NCBI RefSeq assembly: GCF_042219825.1
Contig: NZ_JBHJHQ010000008.1
Coordinates: 242,940-306,939, forward strand
Length of the DNA: 64,000 nucleotides
Origin: JBHJHP01 sp042219825
GTDB taxonomy: Bacteria; Bacteroidota; Bacteroidia; Bacteroidales; UBA5342
Direction of reading: 5' to 3'
Each line of letters opens with the position of its first letter. The first letter of the stretch is position 1. The notes under the pieces are model-generated. The model made no database searches. It worked only from the letters and a program-made list of their open reading frames with translations, and had not been told where the DNA came from. Position numbers and translations under genes: made by a program. Shown here in pieces: positions 35,453 through 43,344 of this stretch.

Positions 35453-35950
35453 GTGCAGGATCAAAGAGAAATAGAAAATGAATTTGTAGAAAAAATCCAT
35501 AGGCATCAAGGGATTTTGCATAAGATTTGTTTTGTATATTCAAATTGCAATGCTGATAAAGAAGATTTATATCAGGAAATTGTTTTGCAATTATGGAAGT
35601 CATACCCATTATTCCGAAAAGAAGCAAAATTTTCAACCTGGATGTACAGGGTTGCACTAAATACAGCAATCACATTAAATAAAAAAGCTGTCCTCTTTGA
35701 AAATACCAAAGCCCTATTGCGTGATGATATGGCTATTGAAGATGTTACTGACTATTCCGAAGACATTAAAATTCTCTATATCGCCATTTCAAAACTGAGC
35801 AAGATAGAAAAGGCTGTTATTCTGCTTTGGCTTGAAGAAAAAGGATATAGTGAGATTTCTGAAATCGTTGGGATATCCGAAAAAAACGTAAGCGTAAAAT
35901 TAGTACGAAGCAAAAAAAAGCTTGCAAAAATCATTAAAAAGCTGTGCTGA
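35453..35950 (+). CDS. ECF-type RNA polymerase sigma factor
   Basis: 165 residues from a GTG start, placed 14 bp after the previous stop. Region 2 reads DKEDLYQEIVLQLWKSYPLF...FSTWMYRVALNTAI; region 4 is LSKIEKAVILLWLEEKGYSEISEIVGISEKNVSVKLVRSKKKL. Regions 1.1 and 3 are absent, as usual for ECF sigmas. Its stop TGA shares bases with the ATG of the next gene (TGATG), a coupling often seen with anti-sigma factors. Confidence 0.93.
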   Translation: MQDQREIENEFVEKIHRHQGILHKICFVYSNCNADKEDLYQEIVLQLWKSYPLFRKEAKFSTWMYRVALNTAITLNKKAVLFENTKALLRDDMAIEDVTDYSEDIKILYIAISKLSKIEKAVILLWLEEKGYSEISEIVGISEKNVSVKLVRSKKKLAKIIKKLC

Positions 35951-36681
35951 TGCAAAATTTAGATTTAAGTAAATATCAATTAGCCTGGAAAAATGAAAAA
36001 TCATTTCAAGCAGAAAAACTTTCTGCCATTGAAATTCAAACGTTTATGAAATCAGCTTCAAAAATTGTGGGTCAATACAAAAGGTCTTTAATTTTTGATA
36101 TAGTATTAAAAAGCACCTTACTCATTTCATTTATTGCACTAATTTTTCTTCTGAAAAATCAATCAGTTGCCATTTTTACCAATTCATTTTTTATTTCCAT
36201 AACCACCCTTGGAATAATCTGGCAGGCAAAAGTTTACAAAAAAGTTTATAAAATAAGTCTTGCAAAAGAACGTCTAATAGATCTATTAAGAGCCTATATT
36301 GACTTTTACAATGTGCACTATATTAAATCCATATTTGTGAATGCCTTATCAAGCACTTTATTTTTTCTTAGTGGCTCTCTTTTTTATCTCTACTTCAAAT
36401 ACGACCAAATCCCACCTTTTGAAATAGACGATTTTATTGTTTTAACCATGGGAATCATTTTAAGTTATGGTATCAGTGCTTTTGCACAAATACGACAAAC
36501 CAATTTTAATATTAAGCAATTGGAAGGTTGCCTGGTTGAAATTGAAGAAAATACAAGAAATGAAGCAAGCATTAAAAAATTTAAAACGAACAGGATAAAA
36601 AATATAGCCACAATTGGAATTGCATTGATTTTAGGAGTGATATTATTACTCTTTATGTTATACACCTTTATTAACAACTGA
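35950..36681 (+). CDS. Membrane protein coupled to sigma factor (possible anti-sigma factor)
   Basis: 243 residues; start chosen at the ATG at 35950 that overlaps the sigma stop. The N-terminal ~45 residues are soluble (LSKYQLAWKNEKSFQAEKLSAIEIQTFMKS), followed by four hydrophobic segments at about 55-75, 78-92, 120-142 and 150-175, plus one near the C-terminus. A soluble N-terminal piece before membrane helices is what a membrane anti-sigma would need, but no zinc-binding HxxxCxxC motif is present. Assignment is by context. Confidence 0.7.
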   Translation: MQNLDLSKYQLAWKNEKSFQAEKLSAIEIQTFMKSASKIVGQYKRSLIFDIVLKSTLLISFIALIFLLKNQSVAIFTNSFFISITTLGIIWQAKVYKKVYKISLAKERLIDLLRAYIDFYNVHYIKSIFVNALSSTLFFLSGSLFYLYFKYDQIPPFEIDDFIVLTMGIILSYGISAFAQIRQTNFNIKQLEGCLVEIEENTRNEASIKKFKTNRIKNIATIGIALILGVILLLFMLYTFINN

Positions 36682-36782
36682 TAATCAACTGAATACACAA
36701 TTGCCTTATTAGCAACCTGATGGCGAAGTGTTTCAACTACGGCACTTCACCCAGACAGGTTCAGATATCCATCTACGCTCTC

Positions 36783-37050
36783 ATAATTACCTCCTTTCCA
36801 CCTTATAAACTAAATAAAGAAACGCATTCATTTTAAGCTGCCGGATTTTTATTATTTTTAATGCTGTAACTGAAAAGCCCCATTGCACTAAGCAAACGCT
36901 CTGACTAAAACCCATCATTGAAACCGATGAGTCTTGCAAAAAATATATTACCACATCAATTACAAAAGCTATTAAAACACTACAATTGAACCAGTTAACA
37001 AAAATAATTTACAGGGAATATTAATACACATGTGATTTATACAACCGTTA
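36783..37050 (+). repeat. Dispersed 270 bp repeat, copy 2
   Basis: Partner of 26573-26843; the last 30 bases, ending ATACAACCGTTA, are identical between the copies. Again the GTTA end is followed directly by a new gene unit, and again no left TAAC arm is evident. Confidence 0.85.
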
Positions 37051-37081
37051 TGCGCAAGCATATAAAAAAACAGCATTTCAA

Positions 37082-37127
37082 TACTATAATGACCAATAAC
37101 CATAAGATTTGGTCATTATAGTATTAA
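37082..37127 (+). promoter_or_regulatory. Perfect 15 bp inverted repeat upstream of the AAA ATPase gene
   Basis: ATACTATAATGACCA pairs with TGGTCATTATAGTAT across about 15 bases (AATAACCATAAGATT). The stem is long enough for a hairpin or a dimeric repressor site. It lies 22 bp before the ATG. Confidence 0.5.
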
Positions 37128-37148
37128 AACCTACTTTTGAAATAAAAA

Positions 37149-38270
37149 ATGTTTACACGGACAATAGAAAATACCATAAAAGAAAAATTCAAAAGTGGTA
37201 AAGCTATAATCATAGTTGGCGCAAGACAAGTTGGAAAAACAACTTTATTAAAAAAAATTCTGGCGGATAAAGATTTTTTGTTTCTTGATGCTGATGACCC
37301 ATCAACAAGAAGCCTGCTTCAAAATCCTACGACAGAACAAATAAGGACATTTCTAGGAAATTACAAATATGTGTTCCTTGACGAAGCTCAACGTATTCCG
37401 GGAATTGGGCTAACATTAAAAATAATCACTGACCAATTTAAGGATGTTCAACTATTTGTCAGTGGTTCTTCTTCTTTTAATTTAGGGAATGCTCTAAATG
37501 AGCCGTTAACAGGCAGAAAATGGGAATACGAATTATTTCCTGTTTCGTGGGAGGAATACGAAGATAAAATTGGATTAATCAAAGCAGAGCAGCAAATCGA
37601 AAACAGATTATTGTATGGGTTTTATCCGGAAGTAATAAATAATCAAGGTAAAGAACGAGAAACTCTAAAAAATCTCGTTACCAGTTATTTATATAGAGAT
37701 ATTCTTGCTTTTTCAGATATCCGAAAACCTGAAGTTCTCGACCAACTACTGCAAGCTTTAGCTTTACAGATGGGAAGTGAGGTTAATTATAATGAATTAT
37801 CTCAACTCATTGGAGTTAACAAAATTACAGTGCAAAATTACATTGACATTTTAGAAAAAGGCTACATCGTTTTTCGTCTCAATAGCTTTAGCAGAAACTT
37901 AAGAAATGAAATTAAGCAAAATCGCAAAATCTACTTTTACGATAACGGCGTTCGAAATATGATTATTGGTGACTTTAAATCGTTAAACCTAAGACTTGAC
38001 AAAGGAGCTTTATGGGAAAACTTTCTTGTGTCGGAAAGACTAAAACAAAATATCTACAAAGACACATTTGCTAGAATCCATTTTTGGAGAACGCAGCAAC
38101 AGCAGGAAATCGATTTTGTTGAAGAAAAGGACGGAGAAATCACTGCATTTGAGTTTAAATGGAAAGATAAAAAAACAAAATTTCCTCAAAAATTCTTAGA
38201 TGCTTACAATGCAAATGGATTTGTAATTGACAGGGATAATTTTAGAGAATTTGTAAAAATAAAGAATTAA
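37149..38270 (+). CDS. AAA ATPase with DUF4143 domain
   Basis: 373 residues. Walker A GARQVGKTT at about 23-31, Walker B YVFLDEAQRI, sensor SGSSSFNL, then the DUF4143 C-terminal part (WEYELFPVSWEEY...YLYRDIL...INKITVQNYIDILEKGYI-type winged helix, then NGVRNMIIGDF and a nuclease-like FWRTQQQQEIDFVEEKDGEITAFEFKW segment). The E-IDFV...EFKW pattern resembles the restriction-endonuclease-like end of this family. These proteins are widespread, often horizontally moved, and of unclear role. The gene is flanked by GTTA (37047) and an attC-like site directly after its stop. Confidence 0.9.
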   Translation: MFTRTIENTIKEKFKSGKAIIIVGARQVGKTTLLKKILADKDFLFLDADDPSTRSLLQNPTTEQIRTFLGNYKYVFLDEAQRIPGIGLTLKIITDQFKDVQLFVSGSSSFNLGNALNEPLTGRKWEYELFPVSWEEYEDKIGLIKAEQQIENRLLYGFYPEVINNQGKERETLKNLVTSYLYRDILAFSDIRKPEVLDQLLQALALQMGSEVNYNELSQLIGVNKITVQNYIDILEKGYIVFRLNSFSRNLRNEIKQNRKIYFYDNGVRNMIIGDFKSLNLRLDKGALWENFLVSERLKQNIYKDTFARIHFWRTQQQQEIDFVEEKDGEITAFEFKWKDKKTKFPQKFLDAYNANGFVIDRDNFREFVKIKN

Positions 38271-38272
38271 AT

Positions 38273-38412
38273 GCCAGGGCATAACAATCGGAATATGTCA
38301 TTGCCGGTTTTGCTGGTAACTGAGGGTTCATCACCCGCATCTACTTCATCCCTGCTTGACAAGAAATCATCCGCAATCAGCTGCTAATCATACAATTTCA
38401 TGTTATGTGGCA
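38273..38412 (+). other. attC-like palindrome (cassette boundary)
   Basis: Left arm GCCAGGGCATAACAATCGG...ATATG and right arm CATACAATTTCATGTTATGTGGC are imperfect complements. About 140 bp, starting 3 bp after the ATPase stop. The arm sequence differs from the other sites, as attC sites in one array often do. Confidence 0.55.
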
Positions 38413-38426
38413 TAAAAAAGACGAGA

Positions 38427-38768
38427 AATGAGACTCATTAACATTATACTGATTCTTTTCACAATGATTTATCTAAATTAATTGAACCTAATGAAATGAA
38501 AATAATTGCCGGACATTGGGTGTCTTTAGTAGGATATTGAAAGGATGAAAAAGGTAAGGTGAATTCCGATATTTTAATTATACATGACCCGGGTAGTGGA
38601 TTAAATTATACGGCTAATGATTTTGTACAATTAAAGCTGTGTGATAGCGACTTTAAGGCAGATAAAAAGAATTTCAAAAATCACTATGAATTAATGAATT
38701 TTGATTGCACAAATGGCGCCGACAATATATTTCTATCTGGAATACTTAGTTTTAAATTAAAAAAATAA
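38427..38768 (+). pseudogene. Broken gene: exported papain-like (C39-type) peptidase remnant
   Basis: ATG at 38427 starts a hydrophobic signal-like peptide (MRLINIILILFTMIYLN) that stops early. A different frame then reads HNDLSKLIEPNEMK...AGHWVSLVGY, hits TGA at 38538-38540, and continues KDEKGKVNSDILIIHDPGSG...LSFKLKK to the stop at 38768. GHWVxLVGY followed by DPGSG is the His/Asn region of C39-like cysteine peptidases, where the TGA probably replaced a Trp codon (TGG). So the gene has a frameshift and/or deletion after the signal and one nonsense change. Stop-codon read-through is unlikely given the frame loss. Confidence 0.6.
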
Positions 38769-38774
38769 TTACAA

Positions 38775-39194
38775 ATGATTCAGGTATCAACAGACAAAAC
38801 AAGACTGGATATTAACAGAATACATCAGTATTTATCCACAGAATCATACTGGGCAAAGAACAGGGACATAGACATTGTTAAACGGTCCGTTGAAAATTCC
38901 CTTTGCTTTGGATTATATTCCGATGATCAACAGATTGGATTTGCAAGAGTGGTAACCGATTATGCCGTTTTTGCGTGGATAATGGATGTATTTATCCTAA
39001 AAGCTTTCCAGGGAAGAGGATATGGAAAAATGCTGATGCATGCGATAATGACGCATGAGAAACTTCAAAACCTTCAGCGTTGGGGACTCGGAACAGATGA
39101 TGCACACGGGCTTTATCAACAATTCGGATTTACGTCCTTAAGTAAGCCTCAGAACATGATGGAAATTACACGAAAAATTACAACGAATACTTAA
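38775..39194 (+). CDS. GNAT-family N-acetyltransferase
   Basis: 139 residues covering one GNAT domain. The acetyl-CoA-binding motif A is FQGRGYGKMLM after VFAWIMDVFILKAF; the C-terminal half has LGTDDAHGLYQQFGF. Closest in style to small stand-alone GNATs common in gene cassettes. Acceptor unknown. Confidence 0.9.
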   Translation: MIQVSTDKTRLDINRIHQYLSTESYWAKNRDIDIVKRSVENSLCFGLYSDDQQIGFARVVTDYAVFAWIMDVFILKAFQGRGYGKMLMHAIMTHEKLQNLQRWGLGTDDAHGLYQQFGFTSLSKPQNMMEITRKITTNT

Positions 39195-39226
39195 AGCGAC
39201 ACTCAAATCATAGTATAATTCAGCGG

Positions 39227-40315
39227 ATGATGATAGCTAAGAAACCATTTTTAACCGTACTATTCCTCATCCTGGCAACATTTGTTCAGGCTCAGGACGA
39301 AAACCATTTTCAGGAACGATTGATAAAACTTGATACTGCATTATGCCAAAGGATCCGGGAAAGTGATGCCGGTGCATCCATCATCATAACGCATAAAAAC
39401 CAAATCATTTTCGAGAAATATCTGGGCTATGCAAATTTTGAAAAAGAGGAAAAACTTAATTCAGATCATGTGTTGGGTATAGCCTCCATGTCGAAACAAT
39501 TTTTGGGAATGGCAACCCTAATATTGGCCGAAGAAGGTAAAATTGATCTGGACAGGGAAATTAAGGACTATTTGCCGGATTTACCTGTTGATAACCGTCA
39601 TATAAAGATCAAGCAGTTGCTATCGCACACCAGCGGCTTACCGGAGCTTACTCAGAGTGATGAATTCATGAGCAAGATCTCTGAGAAGCACACCGTTGAG
39701 GAAATAATAAGCATTGGCTTAAAGGGTAAATACAGAAGTGAACCGGGAGAAAAGTACATGTATTGCAATACCGGTTATACCATAATGACTGCCCTAATTG
39801 AACAGCAGAGCGGAATGAATTTTTCTGACTTTCTGCACGAGAAGATCTTTGTCCCCCTGGCTATGAACCATACCTACTCATGCGATTATAACCACGATGC
39901 CACCAATGCGGTTCAACGGTATTCCCTTGATTCAACCGGATATCACCATGCCAATATAATGCATTTTTCAAACCTTATCGGAGGAGGCGGTATTGTCTCC
40001 AATGTCCACGATATGGCACAATGGAATATGGCATTGGTATCAGGACGCAGTTTACCTCCAAATTATACCGACATATGGAAGCCGGTTCTCTTAAATTCCG
40101 GCGAATCTACCGGCTATGGATTAGGAATGGGAGTAAGCTCCTACAAAGGCAGAACATTTTATTACCATCCCGGTATGGGAGATGGTATGAATGCCATCAA
40201 CCTGATATTTCCTTCGGAAGAAATCACCATTACGGTAATTCGAAATGTATTTCCTCCCAGGGTATCTTCCAACGAAATAGCATTACTGGCGGCTGACTTC
40301 CTGTTCGAAGATTAA
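39227..40315 (+). CDS. Secreted serine hydrolase of the beta-lactamase/DD-peptidase class C-like family
   Basis: 362 residues with signal peptide (FLTVLFLILATFVQAQ). SxxK motif at Ser87-Lys90 (ASMSKQF), YxN in YMYCNTGY, and HxG in YYHPGMGDG, the three signatures of PF00144. The family includes esterases, D-aminopeptidases and AmpC-like enzymes; the sequence does not point to a true beta-lactamase. Followed by a terminator. Confidence 0.92.
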   Translation: MMIAKKPFLTVLFLILATFVQAQDENHFQERLIKLDTALCQRIRESDAGASIIITHKNQIIFEKYLGYANFEKEEKLNSDHVLGIASMSKQFLGMATLILAEEGKIDLDREIKDYLPDLPVDNRHIKIKQLLSHTSGLPELTQSDEFMSKISEKHTVEEIISIGLKGKYRSEPGEKYMYCNTGYTIMTALIEQQSGMNFSDFLHEKIFVPLAMNHTYSCDYNHDATNAVQRYSLDSTGYHHANIMHFSNLIGGGGIVSNVHDMAQWNMALVSGRSLPPNYTDIWKPVLLNSGESTGYGLGMGVSSYKGRTFYYHPGMGDGMNAINLIFPSEEITITVIRNVFPPRVSSNEIALLAADFLFED

Positions 40316-40356
40316 GGATATTGATAATGTTTTACAGATGAACCGGAATAAAAAGA

Positions 40357-40394
40357 AAGAAAGCTTCCGGGTTCAGGAGAAGCTTTCTTGTTTC
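40357..40394 (+). terminator. Terminator after the serine hydrolase gene
   Basis: Eleven-base stem AAGAAAGCTTC (40357-40367)/GAAGCTTTCTT (40379-40389), loop of 11, then GTTTC. The A-rich left flank means it could also terminate the convergent Nudix gene from the right. Confidence 0.75.
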
Positions 40395-40532
40395 AATGTT
40401 TTATGAGAATACTATTCTAATCTAGTATTGTACCAAAGGTATAACATCCTGAACCTACAGAAATAAAATTTCTATAACCAGCATTAAATAATCAGCAAAC
40501 GGGGGAATTTTACAGGTAAACGTGATTTATAC

Positions 40533-41075
40533 TTAGCTTTTATTCAGTATAAGATCCACAACGGCTTTACGCACGGAATCCATACCGAAATCTTCAGGTT
40601 TTAGCAATTCCGGTTTAATAAATGCATATTCTGACACGTCATCAGCTGCTTTAATCACAGACAAATCCCTGACCTTAGCCTTAAACACAAGGTCAATGGT
40701 ATGGACAAACAAACCGGAATACGGATATTTATTGGCAAGTGTAAAACAGAATTCCGGATCGTAAGCCTCCACATTCAACTCTTCTTTAACTTCACGAACC
40801 AGAGCATCTTCAGCACGCTCTCCGGGCATAATAAAGCCACCCGGCAAATCCAGTTTACCTTTGAACGGTTCATATGCCCTTTTAGTGACCAACAACTCAC
40901 CATTATCATTTTGTACAATAACAATCACCGATCCGGAAGCATTAAAGAAATAGATAAACCCGCAACTTTTGCACTTTATGGCAGTATTTTCTTCATGGGG
41001 TTCTATCTCTTTCGATCCACACCTAGGACAAAAAGAAAAAAGCTCTATTGGTTCAAGAACAGTATTTTTACTCAT
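40533..41075 (-). CDS. Nudix hydrolase with N-terminal zinc ribbon
   Basis: 180 residues. CPRCG...CKSCGF zinc ribbon at about 15-40 as in NADH pyrophosphatase-like proteins, then the Nudix box GGFIMPGERAEDALVREVKEELNV. Hydrolyses nucleoside diphosphate derivatives; substrate uncertain (NADH, ADP-ribose or an oxidised nucleotide). Divergent from the pta gene, with a shared 157 bp promoter region. Confidence 0.9.
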   Translation of the reverse strand: MSKNTVLEPIELFSFCPRCGSKEIEPHEENTAIKCKSCGFIYFFNASGSVIVIVQNDNGELLVTKRAYEPFKGKLDLPGGFIMPGERAEDALVREVKEELNVEAYDPEFCFTLANKYPYSGLFVHTIDLVFKAKVRDLSVIKAADDVSEYAFIKPELLKPEDFGMDSVRKAVVDLILNKS

Positions 41076-41163
41076 GTTTCTGCTTTAATTTGCAACCAAT
41101 TACAGAAATTTTGTTTTAAACTGCAATTTCATTATTTTTAATAATTCCAAATGTCAAAAATAC

Positions 41164-41194
41164 TTTTAAATTAGCCTTTTTGATACTAATTTTG
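41164..41194 (+). promoter_or_regulatory. Candidate Bacteroidota promoter of the pta-ackA operon
   Basis: A -7 box TAATTTTG (41187-41194) fits TAnnTTTG; 19 bp upstream is TTTT (41164-41167) near the TTTG -33 consensus. Predicted start about 41200, leaving a 30-base leader before ATG 41233. Confidence 0.55.
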
Positions 41195-41232
41195 CAGTCA
41201 AAATAACTTCTCTATCACAAACATTTTCTGAA

Positions 41233-42237
41233 ATGGACATTATATCAAAAATCGTTGACAAGGCAAAGGCCAATCCTCAACGGATTGTATTACCCGAAGG
41301 GACCGAAGAACGTACGTTAAAAGCAGCAGACATTTTGCTTGGTGATGCAATTGCTGACATCATACTCATCGGCAACCCGGATGAGATTAAATCGCTGGCA
41401 AAACAATTTAGCCTTAACAACATTGACAAAGCTACTATTGTTGATCCGGAGAACCATGAAAAAATGCAGGAATATGCAGATTTACTGTTCGAAATTCGTA
41501 AAAACAAAGGTGTTACACCGGAACAAGCGCTTGAACTCACAAAAAATCCGTTATATCTTTCCTGTTTAATGATTAAGAACGGGGACGCAGACGGTGAGGT
41601 TGCCGGCGCCATGAACGCAACGGGTGATGTACTTCGTCCTGCCTTTCAGCTGGTAAAAACCATGCCGGGTGTAAGTGTGGTTTCTGGTGCATTCCTCATG
41701 TTCCTACCGGATAAAAAATGGGGTGACGACGGCCTGCTTATCTTTGCAGATGGCGCTGTTCATCCTGACCCTACAGCGAAAGAACTGGCCGAAATTGCTG
41801 TAACAACCGGAAAAACCATGCGTAGTATCGTGGGACTGGAACCAAGGATTGCCATGTTGAGCTTTTCAACAAAAGGATCGGCCAAACACGATATGGTAAC
41901 CAAAGTGGTAGAAGCAACAGCTATGGCCAAAGAGATGGCACCGGATATGATGATTGACGGTGAACTTCAGGCTGATGCTGCCATCATACCGGCTATTGCC
42001 AACAGCAAAGCTCCCGGATCACCCATTGAAGGAAGAGCCAACGTGCTCATCTTCCCTTCACTGAACGTAGGCAATATTGCATATAAACTGGTTCAGAGGT
42101 TAGCTAATGCTGAGGCTGTGGGTCCGGTTTTGCAGGGAATGGCAGCTCCGATCAACGACCTTTCACGCGGTTGTTCGGTGGATGATATTGTTAAACTGGT
42201 AGCCATTACAGCTAACCAGGCCATGGGAATGAAATAG
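41233..42237 (+). CDS. pta: Phosphate acetyltransferase
   Basis: 334 residues, the short Pta form without the N-terminal DRTGG region. Converts acetyl-CoA and phosphate to acetyl-phosphate. Seen: RIVLPEGTEERTLKAADIL, ALMFSF-type core (here IAMLSFSTKGSAKHD), DGELQADAAI and PSLNVGNIAYKL, all standard for PF01515. The acetate kinase gene two genes downstream supports Pta rather than phosphate butyryltransferase, though the gene in between leaves some doubt. Confidence 0.92.
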   Translation: MDIISKIVDKAKANPQRIVLPEGTEERTLKAADILLGDAIADIILIGNPDEIKSLAKQFSLNNIDKATIVDPENHEKMQEYADLLFEIRKNKGVTPEQALELTKNPLYLSCLMIKNGDADGEVAGAMNATGDVLRPAFQLVKTMPGVSVVSGAFLMFLPDKKWGDDGLLIFADGAVHPDPTAKELAEIAVTTGKTMRSIVGLEPRIAMLSFSTKGSAKHDMVTKVVEATAMAKEMAPDMMIDGELQADAAIIPAIANSKAPGSPIEGRANVLIFPSLNVGNIAYKLVQRLANAEAVGPVLQGMAAPINDLSRGCSVDDIVKLVAITANQAMGMK

Positions 42238-42363
42238 TTTAAGACATAAGATAAAAGACACAGGAATCAAGCGAGACACAGGTGTCATAAAGAAGCTTTT
42301 TCTTACATCCTGATACTTGATACATGATACCTGATACTGAATATGGTAGAAATAATTTAAAAT

Positions 42364-43323
42364 ATGTCAGATATAATCATTGAACCCATAGAGAAATATG
42401 GGTTAAGCAAAAAATCATCGAAGAAAACACTGTTTTCTAAAATCGGTATTATCGGTTGCGGGCAGGAAGGGCAGAATATTGCACGAATTGCTGCCATCAG
42501 CGGGCTGGAGGTCATTTTTATTGAAGTGAACCAATCCAAAGTACAACTGGCAATCGACAATATCAGTAAGGAACTGGACAGCAGGGTTGAAAACTGGGGT
42601 TTAACACCTACGGAAAAGAAAGTTATCCTGCAACGCATTTCAGGTGCTGTAACCTACGACAAACTTATTGGTTGTGACTTCGTGATAGAAGCGGTAAGAG
42701 CCAATGACAAAACAGGGGAACGGTCAATCGAAGTTCGTAAAGAAATTTTTAAACGGGTTGAGAAGGTCGTTTCTCCCGACTGTATCATTGCTACAAATGC
42801 AACTACTGTTATTATTACAGAACTTGCTTCTGAGCTTGAGCACAAGGAACGCTGCCTGAGTATTCACTTCATGGTATCATCTCCTGAAGCACGAATTGTA
42901 GAGGTTGTTAAAGGTGTGTATACATCCGAGGCCGTTTATAACAAGGTAAGCCACTTTGTGAAGCTGGTTAACAGAAGTATTGTTCCGGTTCAGGAATCCG
43001 TAGGTTTGGTAAGCATTCGTTTGTTTATCACATTACTGAACGAAGCATGCGATACACTGATGGAAGGTGTAGCTTCGAAAGAAGACATCAACAAGCTCAC
43101 CAACGTGGGGTTTGGAATCCGTCACGGTATTTTTCATCTGGCCGACATTATGGGGCTGGAAAAAATTGTTCGCTGGGGTAATAACCTCTTCGAAGAATTT
43201 GGTGAAACCAAATACAAACCATCTCCTCTTATCAAGCGTCTGGTAAGAGCCAAACACGGTGGTGTAATCGATGGCCATGGATTCTTTAAATATGATGAAA
43301 ACGGTAAACGCATTCCGGAATAA
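42364..43323 (+). CDS. 3-hydroxyacyl-CoA dehydrogenase family protein with altered active-site motifs
   Basis: 319 residues. NAD-binding GIIGCGQEGQNIA at about 29-41 and the usual two-domain layout. The catalytic His and Glu are kept in HFMVSSPEARIVEVV, but the family HFFNP reads HFMVS and the usual PGFxxNR reads VGLVSIR, so two conserved Asn are gone. Activity on 3-hydroxybutyryl-CoA is possible, yet a different substrate is at least as likely. Lying between pta and ackA (126 and 21 bp gaps) it may belong to the same fermentative operon, perhaps reoxidising NADH or making a butyrate-type product (inference). Confidence 0.85.
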   Translation: MSDIIIEPIEKYGLSKKSSKKTLFSKIGIIGCGQEGQNIARIAAISGLEVIFIEVNQSKVQLAIDNISKELDSRVENWGLTPTEKKVILQRISGAVTYDKLIGCDFVIEAVRANDKTGERSIEVRKEIFKRVEKVVSPDCIIATNATTVIITELASELEHKERCLSIHFMVSSPEARIVEVVKGVYTSEAVYNKVSHFVKLVNRSIVPVQESVGLVSIRLFITLLNEACDTLMEGVASKEDINKLTNVGFGIRHGIFHLADIMGLEKIVRWGNNLFEEFGETKYKPSPLIKRLVRAKHGGVIDGHGFFKYDENGKRIPE

Positions 43324-43344
43324 CAACCTGAAAAGTAAGCAAAA

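Larger units (their letters stand above)
36682..37148. other. Intergenic region filled mainly by the second repeat copy
   Basis: Apart from the dispersed repeat (listed separately) it holds a short direct repeat ACTATAATGACCAATAACC...GGTCATTATAGTATT around 37080-37127, an imperfect palindrome (ATACTATAATGACCA/TGGTCATTATAGTAT) that lies 20 bp before the AAA ATPase start and could be an operator. Confidence 0.45.

Noticed and set aside
20487..40315. Integron integrase (intI) or transposase for the accessory region
   Set aside because: Every larger frame was read; none has tyrosine-recombinase, serine-recombinase or DDE features, so no mobility enzyme is claimed inside the window apart from the GIY-YIG nuclease elsewhere.
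39227..40315. Antibiotic-resistance beta-lactamase
   Set aside because: SxxK, YxN and HxG are general for the PF00144 family; nothing specific to AmpC-type resistance was seen.
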